Source of the DNA: Candidatus Geothermocultor quzhuomuensis
Lineage (GTDB): Bacteria > Actinomycetota > Aquicultoria > Geothermocultorales > Geothermocultoraceae
Length of the DNA: 64,000 nucleotides
NCBI GenBank assembly: GCA_015711795.1
Contig: JACVJC010000008.1
Span: forward strand, 1 to 64,000
Direction of reading: 5' to 3'
In this document: positions 52,163-60,925 of the stretch, in pieces
Layout of the letters: the number at the start of each line of letters is the position of its first letter
Position numbering within the stretch: the stretch's first letter is position 1
Made by a program: the position numbers and the translations under genes
Notes under the pieces: model-generated
What the model was told of the DNA's origin: nothing
What the model saw: only the letters and a program-made list of their open reading frames with translations
Database searches by the model: none

Positions 52163-52990
52163 ATGAAGGCTAATGGTAAATTAGAAAACTTAAAAAAGTT
52201 GCTGAGTGAAATGGGAAAGGTGGTCATTGCCTTTTCTGGAGGAGTTGATAGCACCTTATTACTTAAAGCTGCTCTTGAAGCACTTGGCTCAGAAAATGTT
52301 TTAGCCGTAACTGCCGAGTCGCCCACCTTCCCTCAAGAGGAACTAGATGGAGCAAGGGAAATGGCTAAAATGCTGGGGGCAAATCACCTTATCATCCAGA
52401 CCAATGAACTAAATGACCCCAATTTTATTGTCAACTTGCCTAATCGTTGTTATTTTTGCAAAAGGGAGCTTTTTGCTAAGCTGACCACTTTGGCTCAGCA
52501 AAAGGGCTTTCCTCAAGTCATTGATGCCTCCAATTTAGATGACCATGAAGATTTTCGTCCTGGTCATAAAGCAGCAAAAGAGCTGGGCATCCGAGCCCCA
52601 TTACAGGAGGCTGGTTTAACTAAGGAGGAAATTCGCATTCTCTCTAAAGAAATGTCTCTTCCGACTTGGGATAAGCCGTCTCAAGCTTGCCTTGCTTCTC
52701 GTTTTCCCTATGGCATACCAATTACTCGTGAGAAACTCATCCAAGTTAGTAAAGCTGAAAAAATCATTAAAAGTTTTGGGTTTAAGCAAGTTAGGGTAAG
52801 GTACCATAATGAGATTGCCCGGATTGAAGTAGGACAAAGCGAAATAGCACTAATCTTAGAAGGGGAAGTAATTAAGAAAATTGTTCCAAAATTAAAGGAA
52901 CTTGGCTTCACCTTTATAACTCTGGATTTAGAGGGTTACCGCTCGGGTAGCCTCAATGAAACTTTAATAGTAACTAGAAAAAAGAATTAA
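52163..52990 (+). CDS. larE: LarE-type sulfur transferase
   Basis: A 275-residue PP-loop enzyme from ATG 52163 behind AAGGAG. The ATP loop is FSGGVDSTLLL. Three conserved cysteines lie in NRCYFCKREL and QACLASRFPYG. The third corresponds to the sacrificial cysteine of Lactobacillus LarE, and the CxxC suggests the [4Fe-4S] variant that can turn over. LarE thiolates the pyridinium carboxylates when the nickel-pincer cofactor is built. LarB and LarC are not in the window, so it may serve another thiolation here. Confidence 0.9.
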   Translation: MKANGKLENLKKLLSEMGKVVIAFSGGVDSTLLLKAALEALGSENVLAVTAESPTFPQEELDGAREMAKMLGANHLIIQTNELNDPNFIVNLPNRCYFCKRELFAKLTTLAQQKGFPQVIDASNLDDHEDFRPGHKAAKELGIRAPLQEAGLTKEEIRILSKEMSLPTWDKPSQACLASRFPYGIPITREKLIQVSKAEKIIKSFGFKQVRVRYHNEIARIEVGQSEIALILEGEVIKKIVPKLKELGFTFITLDLEGYRSGSLNETLIVTRKKN

Positions 52991-53316
52991 GGGAATGAGA
53001 GAAAAGATAGGCTAAGGTAAACCCCGCTTCCGGCTATATGCAGTAAAGAGTGAGCAGGTAGTGGTTTTTATTTTTAATTTTGCTTTTAACAGGTGAATAT
53101 CCCTAAGATAATATCTTCAGTCTTTAGTCTGAATTCAGCTATCTACTTTTTCTCCCTCGTTTAGGGGATATGATTATTACCAAAAAATCCTTTATGGTTT
53201 CTCTGTTCTTCCCCATCCCTCAAAAAGAGGAAGGAAAAATAACCAATTGCTTGATTTTAAAGGGCAAATAAAGTTTTGATAATGGAACTAAGAATAAAAT
53301 TCAAGGGGCGGTAAGG
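52991..53316. other. Gene-free gap after larE
   Basis: 326 bases with no credible gene in any frame. No strong hairpin with a T run was found. The ribosome site AGGGGCGG before the 53317 gene lies at its right edge. Confidence 0.6.
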
Positions 53317-54873
53317 ATGGAAAAAATTAGGGTTATGTTGGTTGATGATAGTGAGTTAGTCCGAGAAAACCTCCGCTACTTTCTCAAAGGAGAACCAGAT
53401 ATTGAAGTCATTGCGGAGGCAAGCAACGGTATCGAAGCAATTTCTCAAGCAAGAAAATTTCTTCCCCATATCATTTTGATGGACCTTCAAATGCTAAAAA
53501 TGAATGGACTAGAAGCAGCAGCTCAAATTAAAAAGGAATTTCCCGAGATTAGAATAATTGCTCTTACGATTAATATTGCGGATGAATATCTTTCCAAAAC
53601 AGTTTCTCTAAGTGAAATTCTCAAAGTCATCAAAAAAACTTTTCGGGCTGAAAGATCAGGCGAAATCCGACAAGGGATTATAAGGAAAAATGGAGGGGCA
53701 AAAAAAGGTAACAGCGACTTAGAAAATGGCATTTTGCCTTTAGAAGTTGCTGATGTTAGAGAAAAATTCGAGCTATATCAAATCCAGCAGCAAAGAATCC
53801 TAGAGTTAAGTACCCTTGTTGAAATTGGAAAGATTCTAGCTTCATCCCACGAAATTGAAGGGATTCTCAGTAAAGCAAAAGATATTGTTCTTCGCTACTG
53901 CCAAACTGAGTCTTTACACCTTTCTCTATGGAATAGCAAAAATCAAGAACTGGAAAGCAAATTGGCAAGTGGTTTGAGTTCTTCTTTTCTTAAGGAATTT
54001 GCCAAGAATTGGGATAAGAGTTTGGAGTGGCTTTCTTATAAAGATAATAAAACTATTGATTTTCACAATATTGCTCGAGCCAAGAATAATCTTTCTAAAG
54101 AAATTTTAAGGAAGGAAGGAATAAAATCTTGTTTAATCATTCCTTTAACTACTAAAGGAAAAACTCTTGGTGTTTTAGGTATTTACAAAAAGGTTTACAC
54201 TCGCTTTTCAACGGAACAAATAGAAATCCTCAAGACAATTACTAGTCAAACAGCAGTGGCTATTGAAAATGCCTTGCTCTACAATGACCTGGAGGAGCTT
54301 TTTATTGATACTATAACCTCACTAGCGAGAGCTATTGATGCTCGAGATACCTACACTCTGGGTCATTCAGAAGGAGTATCTTCCTATGCTGTTAAATTAG
54401 CTGAGGAGCTAGGTCTTCCTCCGAAAAAAATTGATACCATCAAGATTGCCGGTATTCTCCACGATATTGGAAAGATTGGAATTTGCGACAAGATTCTTTT
54501 CAAGAAAGGCTTTTTAACAAAAAAGGAACGGCAAATAATTCAAACCCATCCCAAAATTGGAGCAGAAATTATTGGTTCAATTAGCGCTTTAAAAGAAGCT
54601 GTTAAAGCAATCTTAGGTCACCATGAATATTATAATGGCAAAGGTTATCCACTCGGTTTAAAGGGAGAAGAAATAAGCCTTGAGGCAAGGATACTAGCTA
54701 TTGCTGATGCTTTTGATGCTATGATTTCCAAACGCGCTTACCGGGAAGCTTTTAGTACTCAGGAAGCTTTAGAGGAACTTAAGAAATGTGCTGGAACTCA
54801 GTTTGACCCCAATTTAGTCAATGCCTTTTTTAAAGTAATCGCCTCTAAAGAAAATACTTTAACCAAAAATTAA
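53317..54873 (+). CDS. REC-GAF-HD-GYP signalling protein, shortened receiver
   Basis: A 518-residue cytoplasmic protein. Residues 1-108 form a receiver with Asp10/Asp11 and phospho-acceptor Asp56 (ILMDLQM). After IIALT the segment that normally carries the conserved Lys (G-Y-L-L-K) is missing, and the chain goes directly to YLSKTVSLSEILKVI, a loss of about 15 residues. A GAF domain follows (about 165-325), then an HD-GYP domain: HSEGVSSYAVKL, HDIGK at 382-386, and HHEYYNGKGYPLGL. The HD-GYP residues suit cyclic di-GMP hydrolysis. The receiver may not switch normally. Confidence 0.88.
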   Translation: MEKIRVMLVDDSELVRENLRYFLKGEPDIEVIAEASNGIEAISQARKFLPHIILMDLQMLKMNGLEAAAQIKKEFPEIRIIALTINIADEYLSKTVSLSEILKVIKKTFRAERSGEIRQGIIRKNGGAKKGNSDLENGILPLEVADVREKFELYQIQQQRILELSTLVEIGKILASSHEIEGILSKAKDIVLRYCQTESLHLSLWNSKNQELESKLASGLSSSFLKEFAKNWDKSLEWLSYKDNKTIDFHNIARAKNNLSKEILRKEGIKSCLIIPLTTKGKTLGVLGIYKKVYTRFSTEQIEILKTITSQTAVAIENALLYNDLEELFIDTITSLARAIDARDTYTLGHSEGVSSYAVKLAEELGLPPKKIDTIKIAGILHDIGKIGICDKILFKKGFLTKKERQIIQTHPKIGAEIIGSISALKEAVKAILGHHEYYNGKGYPLGLKGEEISLEARILAIADAFDAMISKRAYREAFSTQEALEELKKCAGTQFDPNLVNAFFKVIASKENTLTKN

Positions 54874-54885
54874 AAAACCTAGAGG

Positions 54886-56610
54886 TTAACTTTGTTTAGC
54901 TCTTTTTCTTAAAAAGGTTTTCTTGAGAGGGAATATCCCTTTTACTGTCGTTCCCTGCCCTAGTTTACTTTCAACTTTTACTGCTCCATCAACCAAGGCT
55001 GCTCTTTCTTTCATTATTAAAAGTCCAATATGACCTGTTTTAATTGAAGATTCTCTTTCTGCTAGAGAGAAACCTTTGCCGTCATCTTGGATAAGTAGTT
55101 CAAGGTAGCTTGGGTGAGCCTTCAAATGAGCGAAAACATTTTTAGCTTTGGCATGCTTTTTGATATTAGTTATCGCTTCTTGAAAAATTCGGTAGATGAC
55201 AATCTCATAAAAGTAGTCAAGAGCAGGAAGCTTATCAACTTGAAATTGCACTTTAATCTTCTCCTCAAGAAAAGTACTCTCTAGAAGAGCTCTTAAGGCA
55301 GCAACCAAACCTATATTTCCGAGATAAGGAGGTCGAAGAGAAGTAACAATGCTCCTCCCGAGGTCAATAGCGCTTTGGGTCGTCTTGGCTAGCTTCTCAA
55401 TCTTTTTCTTCAAATCTTTACTTAATTCTTTTTTCTTTAAAGCTTCCAGAGAATAAAAAAGAGAGACGAGAATTTGGAGTAAAGAATCGTGAAGTTCTGC
55501 CGATAAAAGTTTGCGTTCTTGTTCTATCCCTTTTAAAGCTCGATGGGCAATGAGTTCTTTCTCCCTCCGCTCCTTTTCAATCTTTAAATAAAGTTGAGCG
55601 TTTTCTATAGCAACTGCTGCTTGAGCAGAAAAAGCTTTGAGAAGGGGAATTTTCTCCTCTTTAAATGCATCAGGTTTGTCACTGTAGATATTGAGAGCAC
55701 CTAAAACTTTCCCTCGGCTAATTAAAGGGAAAGCAGCTGAAGAGCGGTACCCTTTCTTTAATGCCTCTCTCCGCCAGGGTTGATAATTAGGATCACTATC
55801 AATATCCCTTTGAAATTGAGGTTCTTTTGTTTTAATAGCCATTCCAGTTGGACCTTGTCCTAAGGGAGAGTCGTTATGCCTAACTTTGATCTTAGAAAGG
55901 TATTCTTCCTCAAAACCTGCATGGGAAAGGGGTAAAACTTCAAAAGTGCCTTCTCTAATTAGCCCAATCCAACACATCTTAAAGCCCAAGACTTCTACGA
56001 CTGACTGGCAAATTAAATTAAGAAGCTCTTTTAAATTAAGGGTAGCATTGAACTTTTGGCTAACTTTTTGAAGCTGAGTAATCTCTTTTAATCTTTTTTG
56101 AATTGTTTCAACCTGAAAAGCATGATTGACAATCATACCAATTTGCTTACAAAAAGCCACTAGAAGCTCGCTTTCTCTTGGGGTAAACTGGCGGGATGAT
56201 CTCAATCCAAAGGTGGTAACTCCAATGAATTTACCGTCTAAAAGGATTGGAACATTGAGAAGGTACTTGAATTTCTCTTTTCTCAAAATTTGTTGAACTT
56301 TTCCTTTTGGATATTCTTCAACTTTTATTTGGAAAAGCTTACTTGTGAACCTGCCTGTTGCCTCCTTGTCCAATAGATAAGCTCGGGGAGGGGAAAAGCT
56401 TTCAAGAAAAATTTCCTCAACCATTTCGCGAGGCATTGATGGCAAACCAACTTGAAACCTAAGAGATAATTTGCCCTTTTCTTTTTCTAAGAGATAAACT
56501 AGGACTACTTCCAAACCAAAAGTTTTTAGAATTAAGTCGAGAGAACACCGAAGAATCTCATTTAACTCCTCTCCTATTTTCTTACTCGACTCTCTTGGGA
56601 AAATCCTCAT
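54886..56610 (-). CDS. NarX-like sensor histidine kinase (GAF-GAF-HisKA_3)
   Basis: A 574-residue soluble kinase. Two GAF domains lie at about 15-165 and 190-340. The HisKA_3 dimerisation helix carries phospho-acceptor His374 in AELHDSLLQILV, and the ATPase domain has IFQEAITNIKKHA (N box), DDGKGF (G1) and GHIGLLIMKERA (G2). No membrane segment is present, so it senses a cytoplasmic signal. It is convergent with the HD-GYP gene, 12 bases apart. Kinases of this class usually partner NarL-type regulators with an HTH domain, but none is in the window. Confidence 0.93.
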   Translation of the reverse strand: MRIFPRESSKKIGEELNEILRCSLDLILKTFGLEVVLVYLLEKEKGKLSLRFQVGLPSMPREMVEEIFLESFSPPRAYLLDKEATGRFTSKLFQIKVEEYPKGKVQQILRKEKFKYLLNVPILLDGKFIGVTTFGLRSSRQFTPRESELLVAFCKQIGMIVNHAFQVETIQKRLKEITQLQKVSQKFNATLNLKELLNLICQSVVEVLGFKMCWIGLIREGTFEVLPLSHAGFEEEYLSKIKVRHNDSPLGQGPTGMAIKTKEPQFQRDIDSDPNYQPWRREALKKGYRSSAAFPLISRGKVLGALNIYSDKPDAFKEEKIPLLKAFSAQAAVAIENAQLYLKIEKERREKELIAHRALKGIEQERKLLSAELHDSLLQILVSLFYSLEALKKKELSKDLKKKIEKLAKTTQSAIDLGRSIVTSLRPPYLGNIGLVAALRALLESTFLEEKIKVQFQVDKLPALDYFYEIVIYRIFQEAITNIKKHAKAKNVFAHLKAHPSYLELLIQDDGKGFSLAERESSIKTGHIGLLIMKERAALVDGAVKVESKLGQGTTVKGIFPLKKTFLRKRAKQS

Positions 56611-57142
56611 TTTTCCTTAAATGTTTTCAAAATTAGTAGTTTAATTTTTAATCGTCATTTTATTAAATAAACTTTAGTCTCAGTTAAGATGCATCTTCTT
56701 CTCAAAATATTAAATTGCTACAAATATAATACATTTAATCTTTGCAATCAATAACCAAAAAATCAGTGAGGAGTAAGAAGTTAGCAGTGATTAGATCCCT
56801 CTAGAAAAGTCTTTTATGTGAAAGGTTACTCTGAAAATTCAGCTACGCTCATTTAGGATGAGCGAGAAAGGCTTTCCAGTCGCTAATGGTAACTATTCTT
56901 AAGAATTCTCGCTTGGGACGATTGAGGAAAGACTCATGAGGATTTTATTAGCGTCCAAGTTAATTATCGCTGGTCTGATGTCTTTTCAGTGTGGCATGAG
57001 AGTGGCTAGCATTATCCCTTGGCTTTGAAGCTTTCAGTCATACCCCAGTAAGCTTTTGAAAGTGAGAAAGTTTTTTCTCGCCTAATGAAGATAAAGGGCT
57101 GACCATTTTCAATTCTTTAAACTTAGCTTCTAATTAAAACTC
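56611..57142. other. Gene-free gap
   Basis: 532 bases between the minus-strand kinase and ccdA. No open frame with family features and no RNA gene pattern was recognised. It contains a small hairpin GCTCAT/ATGAGC near 56847 and GAAAGTGAGAAAG near 57060, a half-match to the palindromes at 45166 and 52112. Confidence 0.5.
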
Positions 57143-57859
57143 TTAACTAAATAAAGATAGTAATTTGCTACTCAACAAGGATAAGGAGTTACTTAAAAGA
57201 AGGAAGCCAAAAAAAATTAAGATAAAGCCACTGAGTTTAGTTGTCAAGTTTAAGTATTTCCTTGCCTTGGAGATGAATAAAAGGAATTGGTCAAAGATTA
57301 ATCCTAAAAGAAGAAAGGGAAGCCCAATTCCTAAGGAGTAAATGAAAAGGAGACTCATCCCTTTGTAAAGTGATTGAGAAGTAGAGGCATAAACAAGAAT
57401 AGCCGAAAGAATTGGTCCTACACAGGGTGTCCAACCAGCTGCAAAGGTCATTCCAAAAAAATAAGAGCCAATCAAGTTTAACGGCTTTCTTGAAGATAAC
57501 CTTTTTTCGCGGTAAAGAGCTTTCACCTTTAATAAGCCTGTGAGATGGAGACCGAAGAAAATAATTATTATTCCAGCTAATTTAGCAAATTGGTGCCGAT
57601 AAGTTCGAAGTAATTGACCAGCTAAACTTGCAGATGCCCCTAAGAGAACAAAAATAGTTGAGAAACCAAGGATGAAAAAGAAAACAGCCAGGATAATTTT
57701 TCTAAGATGGCTTCTCCTTCTTTCTGGAGAAGTAAGTTCCTCAAATGAGATACCGGTGACGAATGAAACATAAGCAGGAACCAGTGGAAGAATACAGGGA
57801 GAAAAGAAAGACAAAAGGCCAGCTCCAAAGGCTAAACTTATCGAAATTGACTTTTCCAT
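57143..57859 (-). CDS. ccdA: CcdA, thiol-disulfide transmembrane electron carrier
   Basis: A 238-residue protein with six hydrophobic segments. Both redox cysteines are in place: FFSPCILPLVPAYVSF in the first segment and GWTPCVGPILSAILVYAS in the fourth. CcdA moves reducing power across the membrane to keep apocytochrome c or other envelope thiols reduced. A cytochrome c lipoprotein is encoded at 20.7-21.0 kb. No ResA or ResB gene is near it. Confidence 0.95.
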   Translation of the reverse strand: MEKSISISLAFGAGLLSFFSPCILPLVPAYVSFVTGISFEELTSPERRRSHLRKIILAVFFFILGFSTIFVLLGASASLAGQLLRTYRHQFAKLAGIIIIFFGLHLTGLLKVKALYREKRLSSRKPLNLIGSYFFGMTFAAGWTPCVGPILSAILVYASTSQSLYKGMSLLFIYSLGIGLPFLLLGLIFDQFLLFISKARKYLNLTTKLSGFILIFFGFLLLSNSLSLLSSKLLSLFS

Positions 57860-58056
57860 TTTTCCACCAAAAATAAATTTATTTTAATTTATCATACTTT
57901 TCACCCTTTTAAGAAATGATGAGCTAGAGAGGTCAACGAAAATAAAAGAGAATCACTCAAATAAGTGAAAGTCAACTTTCCTTATTAGGGATAGCTAATT
58001 TTGACTAGTGGCGATATATAAATAGCAAGGGGAGAAGTTAAGGGTGAAGGTTTTTG

Positions 58057-59622
58057 ATGGAAAATTTAAATGAGAAATTTCAAACACTGGTCACTCAAAG
58101 GTTAAAGCAAATTGAGAGAAGACGTTCTGAAATTAGATTCATTACTTACTTTCTAATAATTATCTTTTTTTTAACCACTCTTCATCTTTTAATTTCGTTT
58201 AAATTTATAAATGAGGCAGTTTCTCTTGTAATCGATTCTTACTGGTCAAAAGTATTTTTTGGCTTCCTTGTTGCTTTTTTCCTTCTTTATTTAGCTGAGA
58301 GAGAACGGGATCAGCGCCTTCTTAACTCTCAGCTAGTTGAGGATTTAAAAAAGAAAAACAAAGCTCTTGACGCACTTTACTTTATTAGCTCCCTAGCTAA
58401 TAGTGTCCTGTCTCGGTCTAAATTTCTCGACCTAGTCTCAATGCTAGTTGTCGCTAATTTAAAAGCAGAGATGTGCTCAATCATGCTTTTAAATCAGTTA
58501 ACTAGAAGCTTGGAAGTTGAGTCACTTTGTGGAGGAGAAACTCAACTTCTTCCTACTTTAGACTTGAAGGGAAACCCCTTCCATTCCCAACCTCCGAAAA
58601 AGATAAATAGTCCTTTTATGGTGGCTTTTAAGAAGAAGGAAATTGTAGCAGTCGAAGACTTCAAAAAAGATAATCGCTTTAAGCTACCTGAAGAGGGAGA
58701 TTCAGATTGCTTTTATGCCATGCTCTCTGTGCCAATTTTAGTCTCCGGCAAAGCTCAAGGGGTTATTAACCTTTACTTTTATCAACCTCGTCATTTTGCT
58801 CAAGAAGAAGTTCAGTTTGCTCAAGCTCTGGCTACTGAGGTCGGGGCATTTCTTAAGGAAGAAAAATTTGTTAATGAAATAAAAAGAGAACAAAAAGATA
58901 AGGAAAAATTAGCCAAGAGGATTTTAACTATTCAAGAGGAAGAAAGAAAAAGAATTGCTGTTGCTATCCATGACGACCTTCTTCAATCAGTAGTTGCTAC
59001 CCTTTATCGTCTAGAAGCTTGGGCTAATAGTCATCAAGACTTCGCTAAAATCCCATTAGAGGAATTGAAAAGTCTTAAAGAAATTTTAAAAGAAAGTGTC
59101 ACCAACACCCGACGATTAATTCATGATTTACGCCCTCCTACCTTGGAAGCTCTGGGTTTAGTTACAGCTATTAAAAAGTTAGCTCACGATTTTCAAAAGG
59201 AATCAGGGATAAAGCTTGATTTAGAAGTAGGGGAGATTCCTTCTTTTTCTCCTCACATTGAATTAGCCCTTTTTCGTTTAGCTCAGGAAGCACTGACCAA
59301 TGTCCTTAAGCATTCAAAAGCTCAAAATGTTTTAATTTATCTTGGTCTAAAAGGAAAGAAGCTACTTTTGAAGGTAAAAGATGATGGGATAGGTTTTTCT
59401 CCTCGTCGACTGAGCCAAGAGAAAGACTTTCTTGGAGCAGGTATTGGCTTACAAGTAATGAAAGAACGGGTCGAGATGTGGGACGGTAAGTTAAGGATAA
59501 AGAGCTCTCATCGACAAGGAACTGAAATTAAAGCTTTTATTCCTCTTAAAATGGCATCCCCTTCTGATGAGCAAGTAACTTTAGAAAAAGGTAATAAAAG
59601 CTTGCCCTTACCGATATTTTAA
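58057..59622 (+). CDS. Membrane sensor histidine kinase (2 TM, GAF, HisKA_3)
   Basis: About 521 residues from ATG 58057 behind GAAGG. Two membrane segments (about 29-48 and 63-79) are joined by a short external loop, so ligand sensing is probably by the GAF domain (about 110-270) or the membrane. A coiled coil precedes the H-box AVAIHDDLLQSVVATL with His305. The ATPase domain shows LAQEALTNVLKHS, DDGIGF and GAGIGLQVMKERV. It is followed after 22 bases by a receiver-only protein gene, its likely partner. Confidence 0.93.
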   Translation: MENLNEKFQTLVTQRLKQIERRRSEIRFITYFLIIIFFLTTLHLLISFKFINEAVSLVIDSYWSKVFFGFLVAFFLLYLAERERDQRLLNSQLVEDLKKKNKALDALYFISSLANSVLSRSKFLDLVSMLVVANLKAEMCSIMLLNQLTRSLEVESLCGGETQLLPTLDLKGNPFHSQPPKKINSPFMVAFKKKEIVAVEDFKKDNRFKLPEEGDSDCFYAMLSVPILVSGKAQGVINLYFYQPRHFAQEEVQFAQALATEVGAFLKEEKFVNEIKREQKDKEKLAKRILTIQEEERKRIAVAIHDDLLQSVVATLYRLEAWANSHQDFAKIPLEELKSLKEILKESVTNTRRLIHDLRPPTLEALGLVTAIKKLAHDFQKESGIKLDLEVGEIPSFSPHIELALFRLAQEALTNVLKHSKAQNVLIYLGLKGKKLLLKVKDDGIGFSPRRLSQEKDFLGAGIGLQVMKERVEMWDGKLRIKSSHRQGTEIKAFIPLKMASPSDEQVTLEKGNKSLPLPIF

Positions 59623-59644
59623 CTACTTTAAAATAGGAGTGAAG

Positions 59645-60022
59645 GTGAAAAAGACAAAAGTCTTAATTGTTGATGATAACGCTACTATTAGAGATGCTCT
59701 CCATCGAGTTCTTTCTATCTTTCCTGACATAGAGGTTATTGGTTCAGCTAGCAACGGAAAGGAAGCTATTGAAAAAACGGTTAAACTTTCCCCCCAAGTT
59801 GTCCTGATGGATCTTCAGATGCCTGAAATGGATGGAATTGAAGCTACTAGAATTATCAATCAAAAATGCCCTGAAACTGCCATTATAATGCTCACCCTTT
59901 ACCAGGAGTTACTTCTTGAAGCGGAGTTGGAAGATTTAAAAGTTAATGGCTATGTCTTGAAGGAGGGAGGAGCAGAAAAAATTTATCAAGCCATAAAAGA
60001 AGCTGTAAAAGTAGCTTTTTGA
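59645..60022 (+). CDS. Receiver-only response regulator (NarL-type receiver)
   Basis: About 125 residues from GTG 59645, five bases after AGGAG; GTG 59639 is an alternative. It is a complete receiver: LIVDDNATIRD, phospho-Asp in VVLMDLQMPEMDGIEA, Thr in MLTLY and Lys in GYVLKEGG. The sequence ends where a NarL-type protein would continue into its HTH output domain; none follows. It lies directly downstream of a HisKA_3 kinase and is likely its target. Confidence 0.9.
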   Translation: MKKTKVLIVDDNATIRDALHRVLSIFPDIEVIGSASNGKEAIEKTVKLSPQVVLMDLQMPEMDGIEATRIINQKCPETAIIMLTLYQELLLEAELEDLKVNGYVLKEGGAEKIYQAIKEAVKVAF

Positions 60023-60126
60023 AGCAAAGGCCCTTTAAAAATAAAACTTCTTTTACCTCACGGCTCTAACCAGGCTTTACTTTTCAGCCCTTACCGCTCA
60101 TTCAAAACCATTTTTTGGTTGCACTA

Positions 60127-60180
60127 TTGACAAATTAGTCTAGAGATTATAAAATTGTGATATACCATACCCCCGTAGTC
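60127..60180 (+). promoter_or_regulatory. csoR promoter and candidate CsoR operator
   Basis: TTGACA (60127-60132) and TAAAAT (60150-60155) are 17 bases apart. Just downstream, TATACCATACCCCCGTAG (60161-60178) holds the C-tract that marks CsoR operators, although the second half of the usual G-tract palindrome is weak. Copper would release CsoR and induce csoR-rseC-copA. Confidence 0.6.
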
Positions 60181-60195
60181 TAAGGAGGATAAAAG

Positions 60196-60462
60196 ACGTT
60201 ACCAGAAGTAAAGGAAGAAGCACAGAAAAGAATCAAAAGAATTGCTGGGCAAATTGGTGGAATTGACCGAATGATTCAAAAAGAAAGATACTGTATTGAT
60301 ATTTTAATCCAAATTTCTGCTGTTCGAGCTGCCCTTGACAAGCTAGGCTTAGTAATTCTTAAAGGTCACATGGAAACTTGTGTTTCTAAGGCCATAAAAG
60401 GTAATAAAGGTCAAGAATTGATTGATGAGCTTGATAACCTTCTCTCTAAATTTTTAAGGTAA
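60196..60462 (+). CDS. csoR: CsoR-type copper-sensing repressor, ACG start
   Basis: The CsoR/DUF156 homology runs back to LPEVKEEAQKRIKRIAGQIGG, the DNA-binding first helix, but no ATG, GTG or TTG precedes it. An in-frame TAA lies at 60190-60192, and the only codon correctly spaced from AAGGAGG (60182-60188) is ACG 60196. The first ATG (60271) would remove the first helix. With the ACG start the protein has 88 residues and the copper ligands Cys33 (RYC), His58 and Cys62 (GHMETC). Either a rare ACG start is used or the start codon is mutated. copA lies downstream. Confidence 0.85.
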   Translation, partial: TLPEVKEEAQKRIKRIAGQIGGIDRMIQKERYCIDILIQISAVRAALDKLGLVILKGHMETCVSKAIKGNKGQELIDELDNLLSKFLR

Positions 60463-60478
60463 ATTAGGAGGAAAAAAG

Positions 60479-60925
60479 ATGGAAGAATTAGGCAAAGTAA
60501 TTGAAGTTACTGGGGATAAGGCGAAAGTTTCCTTGAAGAGGAATGCAGTTTGTGCTCGCTGCGGTGCTTGCTTCGCTGCCTCAAGCAACGAAATGATTGC
60601 TGAAGCCAAAAATATGGTTGGAGCTAAAGTTGGTGAAATTGTCCGGATTTCCTTAGAAGAAGAGAAAATCCTTTCAGCTAGTTTTATCGTTTATGGTTTT
60701 CCTTTAATCTTTTTTGTCTTAGGATACTTAGCTGGAAGCTATCTTTCTAAGTTTTTCGGTCTCTTAAAAGCTTCAGAGGGCTTAGGGATTTTAAGCGCTT
60801 TTATCTTCTTAAGTATCTCTTTTTATCTCATCTCCCTTCGCTTTGGGAAGGGCAAAGAGCAAGCTGAAAAGTTTATTCCTATCATTAAGGAAATAGTTCG
60901 CTCTGGAGAGAGGGAGATTAATTAA
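60479..60925 (+). CDS. RseC/SoxR-reducing-system family protein
   Basis: A 148-residue protein from ATG 60479 behind AGGAGG. A soluble N-terminal beta domain carries the Cys cluster [10 protein letters not shown]. Two membrane segments follow ([19 protein letters not shown] and [18 protein letters not shown]), with a charged C-terminus. This is the RseC layout, associated with redox control of membrane proteins. Being located between csoR and copA suggests a role in copper or redox handling. Confidence 0.9.
   Translation: MEELGKVIEVTGDKAKVSLKRNAVCARCGACFAASSNEMIAEAKNMVGAKVGEIVRISLEEEKILSASFIVYGFPLIFFVLGYLAGSYLSKFFGLLKASEGLGILSAFIFLSISFYLISLRFGKGKEQAEKFIPIIKEIVRSGEREIN

Noticed and set aside
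53010-53110. Possible cyclic di-GMP (GEMM) riboswitch near AACCCCGCTTCCGGC, ahead of the HD-GYP gene
   Set aside because: The conserved GEMM core and the paired P1-P3 helices could not be laid out on either strand; only a short GC-rich resemblance remains.
56895-56912. Sixth copy of the AAATTCTTAAGAA repeat (ATTCTTAAGAATTCTC)
   Set aside because: Only the ten-base palindrome matches; the flanks that define the other five copies are absent, so chance is likely.
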